DNA of 64,000 nucleotides from Porphyromonas endodontalis ATCC 35406 (GCF_000174815.1 NZ_ACNN01000029.1:29701-93700); one strand, 5' to 3'; shown: positions 18,825 through 29,130, numbered from the stretch's first letter. Notes: generated from the letters alone by a model not told the origin. Numbers and translations: made by a program.

Positions 18825-18832
18825 TACCTTTG
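18825..18832 (+). promoter_or_regulatory. Promoter -7 box of valS
   Basis: TACCTTTG fits TAnnTTTG, about 55 bp before the valS ATG. No convincing -33 TTG is seen. Confidence 0.5.
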
Positions 18833-18886
18833 CAGTCAAATAGGCAGCTGTTTTGCCTCTTTTTCCGACTCTGACGACATAGTAAA

Positions 18887-21508
18887 ATGAATAACGAGAC
18901 TGTATATAACCCCTCCGAGATAGAGAGTAAATGGTATCAATATTGGCTGGAGCAGAAGCATTTTGCCTCCACTCCCGATGAGCGAGAACCCTATACCGTG
19001 GTAATCCCACCCCCCAATGTTACGGGGGTACTCCACATGGGACACATGCTCAACAATACCATACAAGACGTGCTTGTACGCCGTGCTCGTCTGCTAGGGT
19101 ACAACGCATGTTGGGTACCGGGTACAGACCACGCCTCTATTGCAACCGAGGCCAAAGTAGTAGCGCGTCTTGCCGAGCAAGGAATCGACAAACGCACCCT
19201 AACGCGGGAGACCTTCCTCAAACATGCTTGGGACTGGACGCACGAGCATGGAGGCATTATACTTGAGCAGCTCAAAAGACTAGGAGCCTCTTGCGATTGG
19301 GATCGCACCGCTTTCACGCTAGACGAAGACCGCTCGCGCTCCGTTATAAAGGTATTCTGCGACCTCTACGAGAGTGGACTTATCTATCGTGGGGTACGTA
19401 TCGTCAATTGGGACCCTAAGGCGCAAACAGCCCTTTCGGACGAAGAGGTTATCTACCGAGAAGAGCACAGCAAGCTCTACTATCTGCGTTACAATATTGA
19501 GGGAAGTGATGACTTCTTGACCATCGCCACCACACGCCCCGAAACCATAATGGGCGATACTGCCGTATGCGTATACCCTGAGGATCCTCGCTATCAACAG
19601 TACATTGGCAAGCACGCTATTATCCCCATTGTGGGGCGTGCCATACCTATTATTGCCGATGAATATGTGGATCGCGAGTTTGGTACGGGCTGCCTCAAAG
19701 TAACCCCGGCTCACGACATTAACGACTACAATCTAGGACAAAAGCACAATCTAGAGACCATCGATATATTCAACGACAACGGCACCCTCAACGAAAAAGG
19801 GGGAGCTTATGCCGGGATGGATCGCTTCGATGTCCGTCGCAAGATAGCCCAAGACCTACAAACAGCAGGGCTACTAATTAAAGAAGAAGACTACACCAAT
19901 AAGGTAGGATGTAGCGAACGTACACAAGTGCCCATCGAGCCCAAGCTCTCAATGCAGTGGTTCCTAAAAATGGAAGAGCTTGCCGGACCGGCTCTCGAGG
20001 CGGTAGAAAAAGACGAGGTACGGCTCATCCCTGCCAAATTTAAGAACACATACCGCCATTGGATGGAGAATGTAAAAGACTGGTGCATTAGCCGCCAGCT
20101 TTGGTGGGGGCACCGCATCCCTGCCTACTACCTCCCTCAAGGTGGATTTGTCGTGGCTCCTACTCCCGAAGAAGCTCTAGAGAAAGCAAAAAAAGAAACA
20201 GGCTGCCCCTCACTTACGTTGGCAGATCTGCGCGAGGAAGAAGATTGCCTAGATACCTGGTTCTCTTCTTGGCTCTGGCCTATCACAGTCTTTGGAGATA
20301 TAGACGACAAAGACAATAAAGAACTCAACTACTACTACCCCATAGAAGTCCTTGTTACGGCCCCGGATATTCTTTTCTTCTGGGTGGCAAGAATGATCAT
20401 TGCAGGCTATCGCTATCGTGGCCAACGCCCCTTCCGCGATGTGTATCTTACGGGTATTGTGCGTGATGCTCAAGGGCGTAAGATGTCCAAGTCCTTGGGT
20501 AATTCGCCCGATCCGCTCAACCTCATTGAGAAGTATGGTGCAGACGGCGTACGCGTAGGTATGATGATGGCAACCTCAGCCGGTAACGACCTCCTTTACG
20601 ACGAAAGCCTTCTAGAGCAGGGACGCAACTTCTGCAATAAGATTTGGAATAGCTACAGACTTATCTCCAACTGGCAGGCCGATGCCTCGGCAAAGCCCGG
20701 TGAGGCCAACCTCTTGGCCGTGGAGTGGTTCCGCCACCGCTTGGCAGAAGCACTGCTCGAGATTGACGACCTTATGAGCAAGTACCGCATCAGCGAAGCT
20801 ATGACGGTGGCTTACAAGCTCTACCGAGACGACTTCTCGGCCTTCTACCTAGAGGCTATCAAACCTCCTTTTGGGGCTCCGATGGACGCTCAAACTCTTG
20901 CAGCTACACACCATTATCTAGAGGTGCTCCTGCAAACATTGCACCCCTTTATGCCCTTTATCACTGAGGAGCTTTGGCAAGATATGGCTCCTCGTAAGGC
21001 TGGGGAAACCATTATGTACACCCGCATGCCCAAGCTAGAAGAACCAAACAAAGAGCTTCTGTCCACGGTTGCTGCGGCTCGCGAGGTTATCACCCAAGTG
21101 CGCAACGTCCGTACAACGCACAACATAGCGCGTGCCGAGTCTCTCACCCTGCAATGTGGCAAGGGGCACCCGGCTATGGCAGATTGCCTCATCACCAAAC
21201 TCGCAGGCGCTACCTGTACCCCTCTCGCCTCCTCCACAGAGGGCGGCTCTTCTGCCACCTTCATCGTAGGTACCGTGTCGTATGCAATCCCTATTGATAG
21301 CTATATAGACAAGGGAGCTCTAAGAGAGAAACTCGAGGCAGACCTCAAGCATCAACAGGGCTTCTTGATGGGCGTACGCAAAAAACTCTCTAACGAACGA
21401 TTTGTCTCCGGAGCCCCACAAGCAGTAGTGGATCTAGAACGCAAGAAAGAGGCCGATGCCCTCGCTCGTATTGCAACTCTTGAGAAGCAACTAAAAGATC
21501 TTGAGTAA
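18887..21508 (+). CDS. valS: Valyl-tRNA synthetase
   Basis: An 873-residue class I synthetase that charges tRNA-Val. Motifs: [17 protein letters not shown] (HIGH box) near residue 42-54; the editing domain with [13 protein letters not shown] near 215; [13 protein letters not shown] near 531; an anticodon-binding helical domain; and a C-terminal coiled coil ([15 protein letters not shown] to the end). Length and order are standard. It is followed 42 bp later by a small acidic protein gene. Confidence 0.96.
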   Translation: MNNETVYNPSEIESKWYQYWLEQKHFASTPDEREPYTVVIPPPNVTGVLHMGHMLNNTIQDVLVRRARLLGYNACWVPGTDHASIATEAKVVARLAEQGIDKRTLTRETFLKHAWDWTHEHGGIILEQLKRLGASCDWDRTAFTLDEDRSRSVIKVFCDLYESGLIYRGVRIVNWDPKAQTALSDEEVIYREEHSKLYYLRYNIEGSDDFLTIATTRPETIMGDTAVCVYPEDPRYQQYIGKHAIIPIVGRAIPIIADEYVDREFGTGCLKVTPAHDINDYNLGQKHNLETIDIFNDNGTLNEKGGAYAGMDRFDVRRKIAQDLQTAGLLIKEEDYTNKVGCSERTQVPIEPKLSMQWFLKMEELAGPALEAVEKDEVRLIPAKFKNTYRHWMENVKDWCISRQLWWGHRIPAYYLPQGGFVVAPTPEEALEKAKKETGCPSLTLADLREEEDCLDTWFSSWLWPITVFGDIDDKDNKELNYYYPIEVLVTAPDILFFWVARMIIAGYRYRGQRPFRDVYLTGIVRDAQGRKMSKSLGNSPDPLNLIEKYGADGVRVGMMMATSAGNDLLYDESLLEQGRNFCNKIWNSYRLISNWQADASAKPGEANLLAVEWFRHRLAEALLEIDDLMSKYRISEAMTVAYKLYRDDFSAFYLEAIKPPFGAPMDAQTLAATHHYLEVLLQTLHPFMPFITEELWQDMAPRKAGETIMYTRMPKLEEPNKELLSTVAAAREVITQVRNVRTTHNIARAESLTLQCGKGHPAMADCLITKLAGATCTPLASSTEGGSSATFIVGTVSYAIPIDSYIDKGALREKLEADLKHQQGFLMGVRKKLSNERFVSGAPQAVVDLERKKEADALARIATLEKQLKDLE

Positions 21509-21550
21509 TAAGATCGTTTATCATAAGTACTTTAGACAAGAAAAGAGATT

Positions 21551-22006
21551 ATGACCCTAGAGAAAACGGCTCTCATCTTGGAGAAGACCTTCCGCCAAGC
21601 CTTGGCTACTTGCCACAAGCGAAACAAGATCTACTACGACCTCTTTGTAGCCATAGACTACACAGAGGGGCGTTTTACGATCAGTGACGAAGACGATAAT
21701 ATCTTGGCAGAAGAGATACTATTCGACTATGCCCAAGGTGGAGAAAAGGAGGCTCTAGGCATTGAGAGTAATACTCGAGAACTAAAAAAAATACTCCGAA
21801 GTATTGTAGAGCAACTCTACGACGAGAATCTCTTTGACGACTCTTTTGGGGAGCCTCTCTCGATTGTCTACTTGGCTAACAATAAGGAGGATAGTGACGA
21901 AGAGCTCCTCTTTGTACACGACGATCAGACGCTACTAGACACCCCTCTTCTGGAGCATCTAGACGAAGATTTAGACGAGTTCTTCCGTACTTTGCTTGAC
22001 GAATAA
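21551..22006 (+). CDS. Small acidic protein of unknown function
   Basis: A 151-residue cytosolic protein with no signal peptide. It is strongly acidic, especially the last 50 residues (NNKEDSDEELLFVHDDQ and EHLDEDLDEFFRTLLDE). No domain was recognised. It has good coding quality and lies in the same orientation 42 bp after valS, so the two may share a transcript. Confidence 0.65.
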   Translation: MTLEKTALILEKTFRQALATCHKRNKIYYDLFVAIDYTEGRFTISDEDDNILAEEILFDYAQGGEKEALGIESNTRELKKILRSIVEQLYDENLFDDSFGEPLSIVYLANNKEDSDEELLFVHDDQTLLDTPLLEHLDEDLDEFFRTLLDE

Positions 22007-22025
22007 GATTTAATTACTACCTTTG
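21996..22025 (+). promoter_or_regulatory. Promoter of tRNA-Thr
   Basis: TACCTTTG (22018-22025) with TTG at 21996-21998, 19 bp upstream. It overlaps the stop of the preceding gene and lies about 70 bp before the mature tRNA. Confidence 0.6.
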
Positions 22026-22096
22026 CACCGCGTTGTTCGGAGGGGGCATTGTTTTCCTCCGTCACGCAGGAAGAGAGTGTGTGCTCACGCTCTGTT

Positions 22097-22169
22097 GCCG
22101 AAATAGCTCAGTTGGTAGAGCAACTCATTCGTAATGAGTAGGTCGCCGGTTCGAGTCCGGCTTTCGGCT
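22097..22169 (+). tRNA. tRNA-Thr (anticodon CGT)
   Basis: A 73-nt cloverleaf. The acceptor arms GCCGAAA (22097-22103) and TTTCGGC (22162-22168) pair fully. The D-arm has AGCTCAGTTGGTAGAGC, the anticodon stem ACTCA/TGAGT encloses loop TTCGTAA with anticodon CGT, and the T-arm has GGTTCGAGTCC. CCA is not encoded. It reads threonine codon ACG. Confidence 0.95.
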
Positions 22170-22195
22170 CTTTTTTGAGTTGATGTTACAATAGA

Positions 22196-22242
22196 GAAAC
22201 CTAAGACCCCTCCCACAAGAGGACTTAGGTTTCTTCTTTTTT
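22196..22242 (+). terminator. Rho-independent terminator after tRNA-Thr
   Basis: GAAACCTAAG (22196-22205) pairs with CTTAGGTTTC (22224-22233), followed by a T-rich tract (TTCTTTTTT). Confidence 0.8.
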
Positions 22243-22267
22243 GCCCTGAAACACCATTTACATTGAC

Positions 22268-22275
22268 TATCTTTG
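22268..22275 (+). promoter_or_regulatory. Promoter -7 box of the phosphohexomutase gene
   Basis: TATCTTTG fits TAnnTTTG and lies 40 bp before the ATG at 22315. The -33 element is unclear (TTG at 22241 is 24 bp away). Confidence 0.5.
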
Positions 22276-22314
22276 TGGAAAAGTAAGACTCAATAGTTAG
22301 TAAATCAGACAGCT

Positions 22315-24063
22315 ATGGACAATAAGGAATTAATCTCAAAGGTGACAGAAAAAGCCCAAAAGTGGCTCTCTCCCGAATATGACGAAGCAACGCGCAAAGA
22401 AGTAAAAGCAATGCTCGAAGAGGCAGACCCCGCCGCCCTCATTGATGCTTTTTACAAAGATCTTGAGTTTGGTACCGGGGGGCTACGCGGCATTATGGGA
22501 GCCGGTACCAACCGCATGAACCGCTATACCGTGGCTATGGCAACGCAGGGGCTTGCCAACTACCTCCACAAGGCTTTTGCAGATCTCGATCAGCTCTCCG
22601 TGGTCATTGGTTACGATTGTCGCAATAATAGTCGTTACTTCTCAGAGATAACGGCAGCCGTCTTCTCGGCAAATAACATCAAAGTATACCTATTCGAATC
22701 TCTCAGACCTACTCCGGAAATCTCTTTTGCCATCCGCCACTTGGGTTGCCAAAGCGGCGTAATGATAACGGCTTCGCATAACCCCAAGATCTATAATGGC
22801 TACAAAGCCTACTGGAGCGACGGCGCGCAAATGATTGCTCCTCACGATGTGAATACCATTGAAGAGGTGGCACGTATTCGCTCTATGGCCGAGGTAAAAG
22901 AGACCGCCCGCCCCGAACTTATCATTCCCATTGGCGAAGAGGTGGATCGTGATTTCATCACAGCTGTAAAGGGCTTGTCGCTCTCGCCCGAGTCTATTGC
23001 ACGCCACCACGATATGCCCATTGTGTACACCCCTATCCATGGTACAGGGCGCTACATGGTACCACGTGCCTTGGAAGCTTTTGGGTTCGACAATATCATA
23101 CACGTAGAGGAGCAGGACGTAATTAGCGGAGACTTCCCCACGGTAGAATCTCCCAACCCCGAGGAGCCTGCAGCGCTTACCTTGGCCATGGCACGAGCCG
23201 AAGCCACCAAAGCCGATCTTGTACTCGCCTCAGACCCCGACGGAGACCGCATCGGCGTAGCCGTTAGAGGGAAGAATGGAGAGATGCATCTCATCAACGG
23301 CAATCAGATTTGCATGCTGCTGACCTACTACTCCATCATCCGCCGCAAAGAACTTGGCGACCTCCGAAGTGACGATTACGTTATCAAGACCATCGTTACT
23401 ACCGACCTTATCAAGTTTATCGCACAGCAAGAGGGGGTAAAGCTCTACGACTGCTATACGGGGTTCAAATGGATTGCCAACGTAATACGAGAAAACGAAG
23501 GTAAGGCTCGCTACATAGGTGGAGGCGAAGAGAGCTACGGCTACCTCTGGGAAGACTTCATCCGCGACAAAAGCTCCGTCTCGGCTTGCGCTATTTTTGC
23601 AGAAATGACGGCTTGGGCTCTCGACAAGGGGCTAAGCATCGACGATCTCCTAGCCAAAGTATATACAACCTACGGCTACTTTGCAGACAAAGGTCACTAC
23701 ATCATTCGCAAAGGCAAGACAGGCGCCGAAGAGATCCTAGCTATGATGGTGAATTATCGCGAGCATCCCCTTAGCAATATAGCAGGTAGCCCCGTAGTAG
23801 AAGTACTGGACTATTCCCTTCTCGAGCGGCGCGAAGTTGCCACCGGCAAAGTTACCCCCCTTGTAATGCCTGCCACCAGCAACGTATTGCAATACATAGC
23901 CGAAGATGGCTCCAAACTCTCTATTCGACCCTCGGGTACAGAGCCGAAGATCAAATACTATGTAGGCATTCGTGAGACGGTAGCCTCGCCCGAAGAGCTG
24001 CCTATGGCAGAGCAACGCGCCAATAAACGTATAGTCCAACTCTTTGAGCAGCTTGGTATCTAA
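22315..24063 (+). CDS. Phosphoglucomutase/phosphomannomutase family enzyme
   Basis: A 582-residue alpha-D-phosphohexomutase that interconverts sugar 1- and 6-phosphates. The catalytic phosphoserine is Ser154 in TASHNPKIYNGYK. The metal loop is DPDGDRIG near residue 308. The sugar-binding loop is GGGEESYGYL near 402 and the phosphate-binding site is SIRPSGTEPKIK near 542. Length fits the long PgcA-like phosphoglucomutase group. The exact substrate (glucose or mannose) cannot be settled by eye. Confidence 0.92.
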   Translation: MDNKELISKVTEKAQKWLSPEYDEATRKEVKAMLEEADPAALIDAFYKDLEFGTGGLRGIMGAGTNRMNRYTVAMATQGLANYLHKAFADLDQLSVVIGYDCRNNSRYFSEITAAVFSANNIKVYLFESLRPTPEISFAIRHLGCQSGVMITASHNPKIYNGYKAYWSDGAQMIAPHDVNTIEEVARIRSMAEVKETARPELIIPIGEEVDRDFITAVKGLSLSPESIARHHDMPIVYTPIHGTGRYMVPRALEAFGFDNIIHVEEQDVISGDFPTVESPNPEEPAALTLAMARAEATKADLVLASDPDGDRIGVAVRGKNGEMHLINGNQICMLLTYYSIIRRKELGDLRSDDYVIKTIVTTDLIKFIAQQEGVKLYDCYTGFKWIANVIRENEGKARYIGGGEESYGYLWEDFIRDKSSVSACAIFAEMTAWALDKGLSIDDLLAKVYTTYGYFADKGHYIIRKGKTGAEEILAMMVNYREHPLSNIAGSPVVEVLDYSLLERREVATGKVTPLVMPATSNVLQYIAEDGSKLSIRPSGTEPKIKYYVGIRETVASPEELPMAEQRANKRIVQLFEQLGI

Positions 24064-24099
24064 TCTACACTACCCCTCCCTATACATTTATCTCAGATT

Positions 24100-25392
24100 A
24101 TGACTCCTATGCCGATGCTACCTCCCTTTATCTCTCGTATCGTCCGTAAGTTAGAAGATCTTTTTTCCCTCGTATCCGAATGGTTTAGCCTTACACTGAA
24201 AAAACTTCGTAAGCCCCATTCGCAAAAGACGTCCGAGGATGGATACTATCCCAACTCAATGGAACGCAACGAAGTAAGAGAGGGCTCTGCAACGGGAAGT
24301 CGATCCGAAAAGATGCGTGCAACACTCCTCAGGTGGGGTGTTGCCCTTAAGAAGGCAGGTAGTCTATTGTGGCATTATTACCTCGTACTAGAGGGAGCTT
24401 TCCTCAAGGCAATGAGGTGGGTTGGTAAGAAAATAGCCCCCCTCTTTGCCTTCACCCAAAAGATTAACCTTCCTTTCCTATCCTCAGTAAAAGCATTCTT
24501 TAGGAAACTTTTTGCTCCACTCTCCCCCTATAAAGAGTGGATTTATCGCTCGTTTGCTTGGTGTGGTATTCTCCTTGTTGGGGTATTTATTGGAGTCTCC
24601 CAAGGGAACAATCGCAATAAGATTACTCCCGAAAAGAGCCATATAAATACAACGAGTATAGACTATGCGGCATCCTTCAAACTCGACTATGGCAAGACAT
24701 TTAACGACGAGAATCCCGTGCATATAGAGGCGGCTCAACGCTTTGGCATTGTACCTATCGCAGACTCTGCCTCTCGTGCGAAGGCACTGGATGCCATGGT
24801 GGAAATTTTCACATGCGACCACTACAAGGTAGACTCGCTTGAGCACTCCATCCCCTACCTTGTGCCCGAAGCTAAAGACCTACTCGACGACCTCGGAGCC
24901 GACTTTGCCGAGACGCTCAAGGCGCACCACCTGCCCCCCTACAAATTTATCATTACAAGTGTAACTCGCACCTTGGCACAGCGCGACGAACTTAGCGGCA
25001 AAAATGTGAATGCAGCCAAGGAGAGTTCGCACTGCTACGGCACCACTATTGATATTAGTTGGAAGCGTTTCGACCCCATCACGAAGCAGACAGAAGCACT
25101 CAAAGAGGGCTCCAGCATTATGTTACCACAGGGGAGTTCGGAGCAAGACGAAGCATCAGAAGACAAAACAGAAGAGCTAAAGCGAGCCCTCGCCTCCCTA
25201 CTTCATCAGTATCGTGCGGCAGGGCGTTGCCTCGTCAAATATGAGCGGAAGCAGGCTTGTTTTCACATCACGGTAGATTGTCGGAGACCCTCGCTAAAGG
25301 ACTTCGCTCGGGATGCTTACGAAACCCTGCTCCAATCGGGCAATAGCACCCAAGAGAGCAACCCAAAAGAGCGCTCTACATCTGTGCGTTAA
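24100..25392 (+). CDS. Membrane-anchored M15-like (DUF5715-like) putative peptidase
   Basis: A 430-residue protein: about 150 residues of basic, probably cytoplasmic sequence, one membrane segment (SFAWCGILLVGVFIGV, near 150-166), then an extracytoplasmic domain. That domain has TSVTRTLAQRDEL and SSHCYGTTIDI, which match the SxHxxGxxxD zinc motif of M15 D,D-carboxypeptidase-fold proteins (His311, Asp318). A later His389 in CFHITVD could be the third ligand. A role in cell-wall peptide cleavage is inferred. The long N-terminal cytoplasmic part is unusual. Confidence 0.6.
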   Translation: MTPMPMLPPFISRIVRKLEDLFSLVSEWFSLTLKKLRKPHSQKTSEDGYYPNSMERNEVREGSATGSRSEKMRATLLRWGVALKKAGSLLWHYYLVLEGAFLKAMRWVGKKIAPLFAFTQKINLPFLSSVKAFFRKLFAPLSPYKEWIYRSFAWCGILLVGVFIGVSQGNNRNKITPEKSHINTTSIDYAASFKLDYGKTFNDENPVHIEAAQRFGIVPIADSASRAKALDAMVEIFTCDHYKVDSLEHSIPYLVPEAKDLLDDLGADFAETLKAHHLPPYKFIITSVTRTLAQRDELSGKNVNAAKESSHCYGTTIDISWKRFDPITKQTEALKEGSSIMLPQGSSEQDEASEDKTEELKRALASLLHQYRAAGRCLVKYERKQACFHITVDCRRPSLKDFARDAYETLLQSGNSTQESNPKERSTSVR

Positions 25393-25575
25393 TCCTCTCG
25401 TCCTCCCTTCCCTCACATCGGGGCACCAGCCCCTCTCTGCTACACACAAAGCCAGTCTCCAATTTTGTCCCTTAAATCTTAAAATAGAAGAGCCCCCCCT
25501 TCTCTTGGAAGACTCTGAAAATGTCAGACACCCCCAAATGAGATTAGAAAAGTTACCTCAAAAAGGTTGTCTTAC

Positions 25576-25593
25576 AAGAAGAAGAAGAAGAAG
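25576..25593 (+). repeat. (AAG)6 trinucleotide repeat upstream of the DUF4365-like gene
   Basis: Six perfect AAG units, ending 27 bp before the ATG at 25621. It may act as a purine-rich ribosome-binding region; changes in copy number would alter spacing. The remainder of 25393-25620 shows no recognisable element. Confidence 0.7.
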
Positions 25594-25620
25594 TCAAAAG
25601 AGTTATAAAGTTAGTCATAA

Positions 25621-27396
25621 ATGAAAGTAACAAGTCATCAGATAGAAACATGGGCTGTTGGAAAGGTTAAAGACGTTTTCAGTAGAAGTAGCCGCATACA
25701 ATCATTTATTCCATCTGGGGATAAGGAACCTGCGTGGGATGGTTGCATCCATATAGAATCTGATGATAAGTCAAGAAGGAAGATTTCCATTCAAGTAAAG
25801 GGAAAGACATGCAGATCATTACCAAAAAATCCATCTTATCCTGTCAAAGTATATAATCTAAAGAGTTACTTGAAAAATGGAGGGGTTCTCTATTGCGTAG
25901 TTTTTATCTTGAAAGAAGAAAAGCTCTTATACTATGCAAAACTAACCCCTATCAAACTTAAAAAAATCATCGAGAAAGCAAAAGATCAAGCTACCATCTC
26001 GATTCCATTATGTAAGTATGACAAAGATGTGGCTGAAATGAAAATGGAAATGATTGCTTTCGATGATGATTGTAAGAAGCAGACTTCATTTGTAGACGCT
26101 CCAATTATGACTCTTGATGAAGCTATTAAAAACGGATGTAAAATTAGCTTTAGTAGTTCATTTATACAGAAAGAGAATGGCAATTGTGTTTTTTCGGAGG
26201 AACCAGTGTATCTATATGCTGTTATGGAGGGAGGAGGTGCTAAAGCGTATTATCCAATAGGAGATCAGCGCTATAAAATTGCAGTTGGACCTCATATAAA
26301 GGAGGATGTAGTCGCAAATGGGAAGACATACTATAAAGAGTATACTTTGTTCAGTTCTGGAGATGAACGCACGCTTTGTATTGATAATGTTGTGAACATT
26401 CATTATCACCATATTGATGGTAAAGCGCAGCAAGCTGCAACTAAAATAAGCTCTAAAGCAAGAATGTTATCATCAAAAATTTATGAACTACGCTTTATTC
26501 AGGACATGTTTATATCTGGTAAGGTGAACTTTGGACAAAATCTATTCGAGCTCAAAAACACTACAAAATCACAAATAAATCTAGTTTCGACAGAACTTGA
26601 TTATTGGATAAAGGCAAGAGAATTGTTTAATAGGCTGAATATAACAGAAGACATTGAAATTGGCAGATTTTCAGAGGTAGACATAGGTAATCTCACAATA
26701 CTGATTGATGCTATTTTAGATTCTAAGCCCATAAGCAATCAGCAGGACCTTAACACGGTCGCTTGCATGGATATAGACAAATACAAAATTCTTCTTCTAA
26801 CTGAAAAGAACAAGGATGGAACATACACCATTAGTGATTTCTTTGGTGCCGCCGACAAAATGTATTGGGCTTATAAGGAAGGAGATGAAGAAAGGCTAAA
26901 GACTTCTATGTTTACAGTTGTCTTTAATCATCCAGACTTTAAGTATTTCTCTAATGTTGACTATTCAAAAATTCTTTTATCATACGAAGAAGCAGTAAGC
27001 CATAACCCATCTCTTCCTAAAAGAGCAAATGATGATATGCTGATGGCTTTAAAAGCTTACGATTCAATCCCAAAAAAAGACGACAAGATGTATAATGCAA
27101 TCCTTTCCCTTAATAGCTGGATCATTGAAAAAAGTCTCATCACAAACAAACCTCTTCACATCGTCAATAAATATCAGATTATCAAAAGAAAGAGATCTTT
27201 AACTAAAGATGAAGCACAAGAGTTATGCAATATCCTCTTACTACCTAATCTTGGAGCTGATATGAAAACAGCAATTCATTTGTTGCTCGACAATAAAACC
27301 ATGGCAAACATATCCTATGAAGAAATGAATGCAGAGCAACAAGATCTCTTCGATTCATTTCCAATTTCTATATTTAGGAAAGACAACATATTATAG
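25621..27396 (+). CDS. DUF4365-like PD-(D/E)XK protein, possible defence gene
   Basis: A 591-residue cytosolic protein. The N-terminus resembles DUF4365-type nuclease-fold domains: SGDKEPAWDGCIHI with Asp40, then a basic strand ISIQVKGK with Gln58 and Lys60, which fits the D...(E/Q)xK core of PD-(D/E)XK nucleases. The remaining roughly 450 residues are unassigned, with several helical stretches. The gene is visibly richer in A and T than its neighbours and sits alone between two housekeeping genes, which suggests horizontal acquisition. A role in restriction or phage defence is inference. Confidence 0.55.
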   Translation: MKVTSHQIETWAVGKVKDVFSRSSRIQSFIPSGDKEPAWDGCIHIESDDKSRRKISIQVKGKTCRSLPKNPSYPVKVYNLKSYLKNGGVLYCVVFILKEEKLLYYAKLTPIKLKKIIEKAKDQATISIPLCKYDKDVAEMKMEMIAFDDDCKKQTSFVDAPIMTLDEAIKNGCKISFSSSFIQKENGNCVFSEEPVYLYAVMEGGGAKAYYPIGDQRYKIAVGPHIKEDVVANGKTYYKEYTLFSSGDERTLCIDNVVNIHYHHIDGKAQQAATKISSKARMLSSKIYELRFIQDMFISGKVNFGQNLFELKNTTKSQINLVSTELDYWIKARELFNRLNITEDIEIGRFSEVDIGNLTILIDAILDSKPISNQQDLNTVACMDIDKYKILLLTEKNKDGTYTISDFFGAADKMYWAYKEGDEERLKTSMFTVVFNHPDFKYFSNVDYSKILLSYEEAVSHNPSLPKRANDDMLMALKAYDSIPKKDDKMYNAILSLNSWIIEKSLITNKPLHIVNKYQIIKRKRSLTKDEAQELCNILLLPNLGADMKTAIHLLLDNKTMANISYEEMNAEQQDLFDSFPISIFRKDNIL

Positions 27397-27589
27397 ATAT
27401 AAAACTAAGGCTTTTATTTGCCACGTAGTTTCGCTCCGGATTGCTGCCCAGGAATAAAAAAAATCTCAGGCAGAAGTGCACTCCCTTTCTGGGTGAAATA
27501 AAAAAATTTTCTAGGCAGTAACCCACTCACTTTCCAGCCGAGACTTTTTCCATAATAGGCAGGGACTATGCAGGTATAGGGGATTTGCG

Positions 27590-27597
27590 TACTTTTG
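27590..27597 (+). promoter_or_regulatory. Promoter -7 box of the RNA methyltransferase gene
   Basis: TACTTTTG fits TAnnTTTG and lies 26 bp before the ATG at 27623. No clear -33 element was seen. Confidence 0.45.
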
Positions 27598-27622
27598 TAG
27601 GAAAGAGAGATCAAGCGATTAT

Positions 27623-29104
27623 ATGGGAAACAAAACAACATCCACCCCCAAGCAACAAAGGGATGCACATGCTACCCAACATCACCTCTCCTCCTACGTG
27701 GCAAAGACCCTGTACGGATTGGAGGACGTGCTAGCCGATGAACTAGAAGCCCTCGGAGCCTATGACATAGAGGTAGGGCGTCGTATGGTGCGTTTTAGAG
27801 GAGATAAGCGTATGCTATACCTTACCAACTACCGTTTGCGCACGGCTCTACGCATCCTCAAGCCCATCTACGAATTCAACTGTGAAAGCATCGAAGATCT
27901 CTACGAGACCCTCCGCCAATTTGAGTGGGCTCAATACATCCGATGCGACCAAACATTCCTCATAGACCCTGTGGTTTACTCCGATAGATTCAGCAATAGT
28001 CGCTACGTAAGCTATCGAGTAAAAGATGCCATTGCAGACTACTTTGTAGCCAATACTCCCGATGGGAAACGCCCTTCGGTACGCATGGACACTCCCGACG
28101 TTCGTTTTAATATTCACATTGCTCAAAGGCATGTTACCCTCTCTCTAGATAGCTCGGGGGATAGCCTCCACAAGCGCGGATACAAAGTAAAACAAACCCC
28201 GGCTCCACTCAGCGAAGTACTTGCCGCAGGCATCCTACTCAAAGCCGGTTGGCAGGGGCAATGCGACCTTATAGACCCGATGTGTGGATCGGGCACCTTT
28301 GCCATTGAAGCAGCTCTGATTGCTCGAGGGGTAGCAGCAGGCGCATGGCGCACCAAATACGCCTTCGAAGAGTGGGCGGACTTTGATGCCGACCTTTGGC
28401 GAGAAGTACAAGAAGACCCCAACTTCGAGACACCTTTTGAGCACCACATCTACGCTAGCGATATTGCCAACGATGCCTATACGGTAACGAATGCCAACGT
28501 GCAGCATATGGGATTAGGGCACGACATTACCGTAGAGCATATGGCCATGCAACGCCGCAATGCCCCCGAAGCTCCCGTACTGATGGTACTCAACCCACCC
28601 TACGGAGAGCGGCTCACGCGATTCGATCTAGAGGCGCTCTATAGCATGATCGGTAGTGAACTCAAACACAAATATACCGGCTCTAAGGTTTGGATTATAG
28701 CCCCCAAGAGCAAGCTATTCCATGCCATCGGTCTGCGTCACTCCTCTCGTCTCGATTTGCTCAATGGTGACCTCGAGTGTGAACTGAGGAGTTACGAACT
28801 ATTCGAGGGCAAGCGCGACGATTTTAAGCGCGACCTAGCCGAGGGGAAAACACGCACGTATGCATCCTCTCGTCCCTACCGCGAACGCAAGCAGGAGCGC
28901 ACCCCGAGGGAGAAATGCCCCGAGAGGGAAAAGACATTCAAAAACACCTCTCCCGCGACAGAAGAAAAGACACGTCGCCCCCGATTTGGAGGGAAAGGGC
29001 AACATGGTTCAAATAGCCCCAAAGACAGATTCGGTAGGCGTGGAGATGAAGAACGCCCCTCACGCAAATCTCGCATTCAAGTCTTCGACGATAGTAATCA
29101 GTAG
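27623..29104 (+). CDS. THUMP-domain 23S rRNA guanine-N2 methyltransferase (RlmL/YcbY N-half type)
   Basis: A 493-residue protein. A ferredoxin-like/THUMP region covers about 25-170 (TLYGLEDVLADELEALGA). The Rossmann methyltransferase domain follows with LIDPMCGSGTFAIEAALIA near 214-232 and the catalytic NPPYGERL near 324. This is the form that makes m2G in 23S rRNA in the RlmL N-terminal half. The last 80 residues are a disordered Arg/Lys/Pro-rich tail, probably for RNA contact. Its stop codon overlaps a possible GTG of the next gene. Confidence 0.85.
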   Translation: MGNKTTSTPKQQRDAHATQHHLSSYVAKTLYGLEDVLADELEALGAYDIEVGRRMVRFRGDKRMLYLTNYRLRTALRILKPIYEFNCESIEDLYETLRQFEWAQYIRCDQTFLIDPVVYSDRFSNSRYVSYRVKDAIADYFVANTPDGKRPSVRMDTPDVRFNIHIAQRHVTLSLDSSGDSLHKRGYKVKQTPAPLSEVLAAGILLKAGWQGQCDLIDPMCGSGTFAIEAALIARGVAAGAWRTKYAFEEWADFDADLWREVQEDPNFETPFEHHIYASDIANDAYTVTNANVQHMGLGHDITVEHMAMQRRNAPEAPVLMVLNPPYGERLTRFDLEALYSMIGSELKHKYTGSKVWIIAPKSKLFHAIGLRHSSRLDLLNGDLECELRSYELFEGKRDDFKRDLAEGKTRTYASSRPYRERKQERTPREKCPEREKTFKNTSPATEEKTRRPRFGGKGQHGSNSPKDRFGRRGDEERPSRKSRIQVFDDSNQ

Positions 29105-29130
29105 TGAAACCAAACGAAATATACAAGTAT

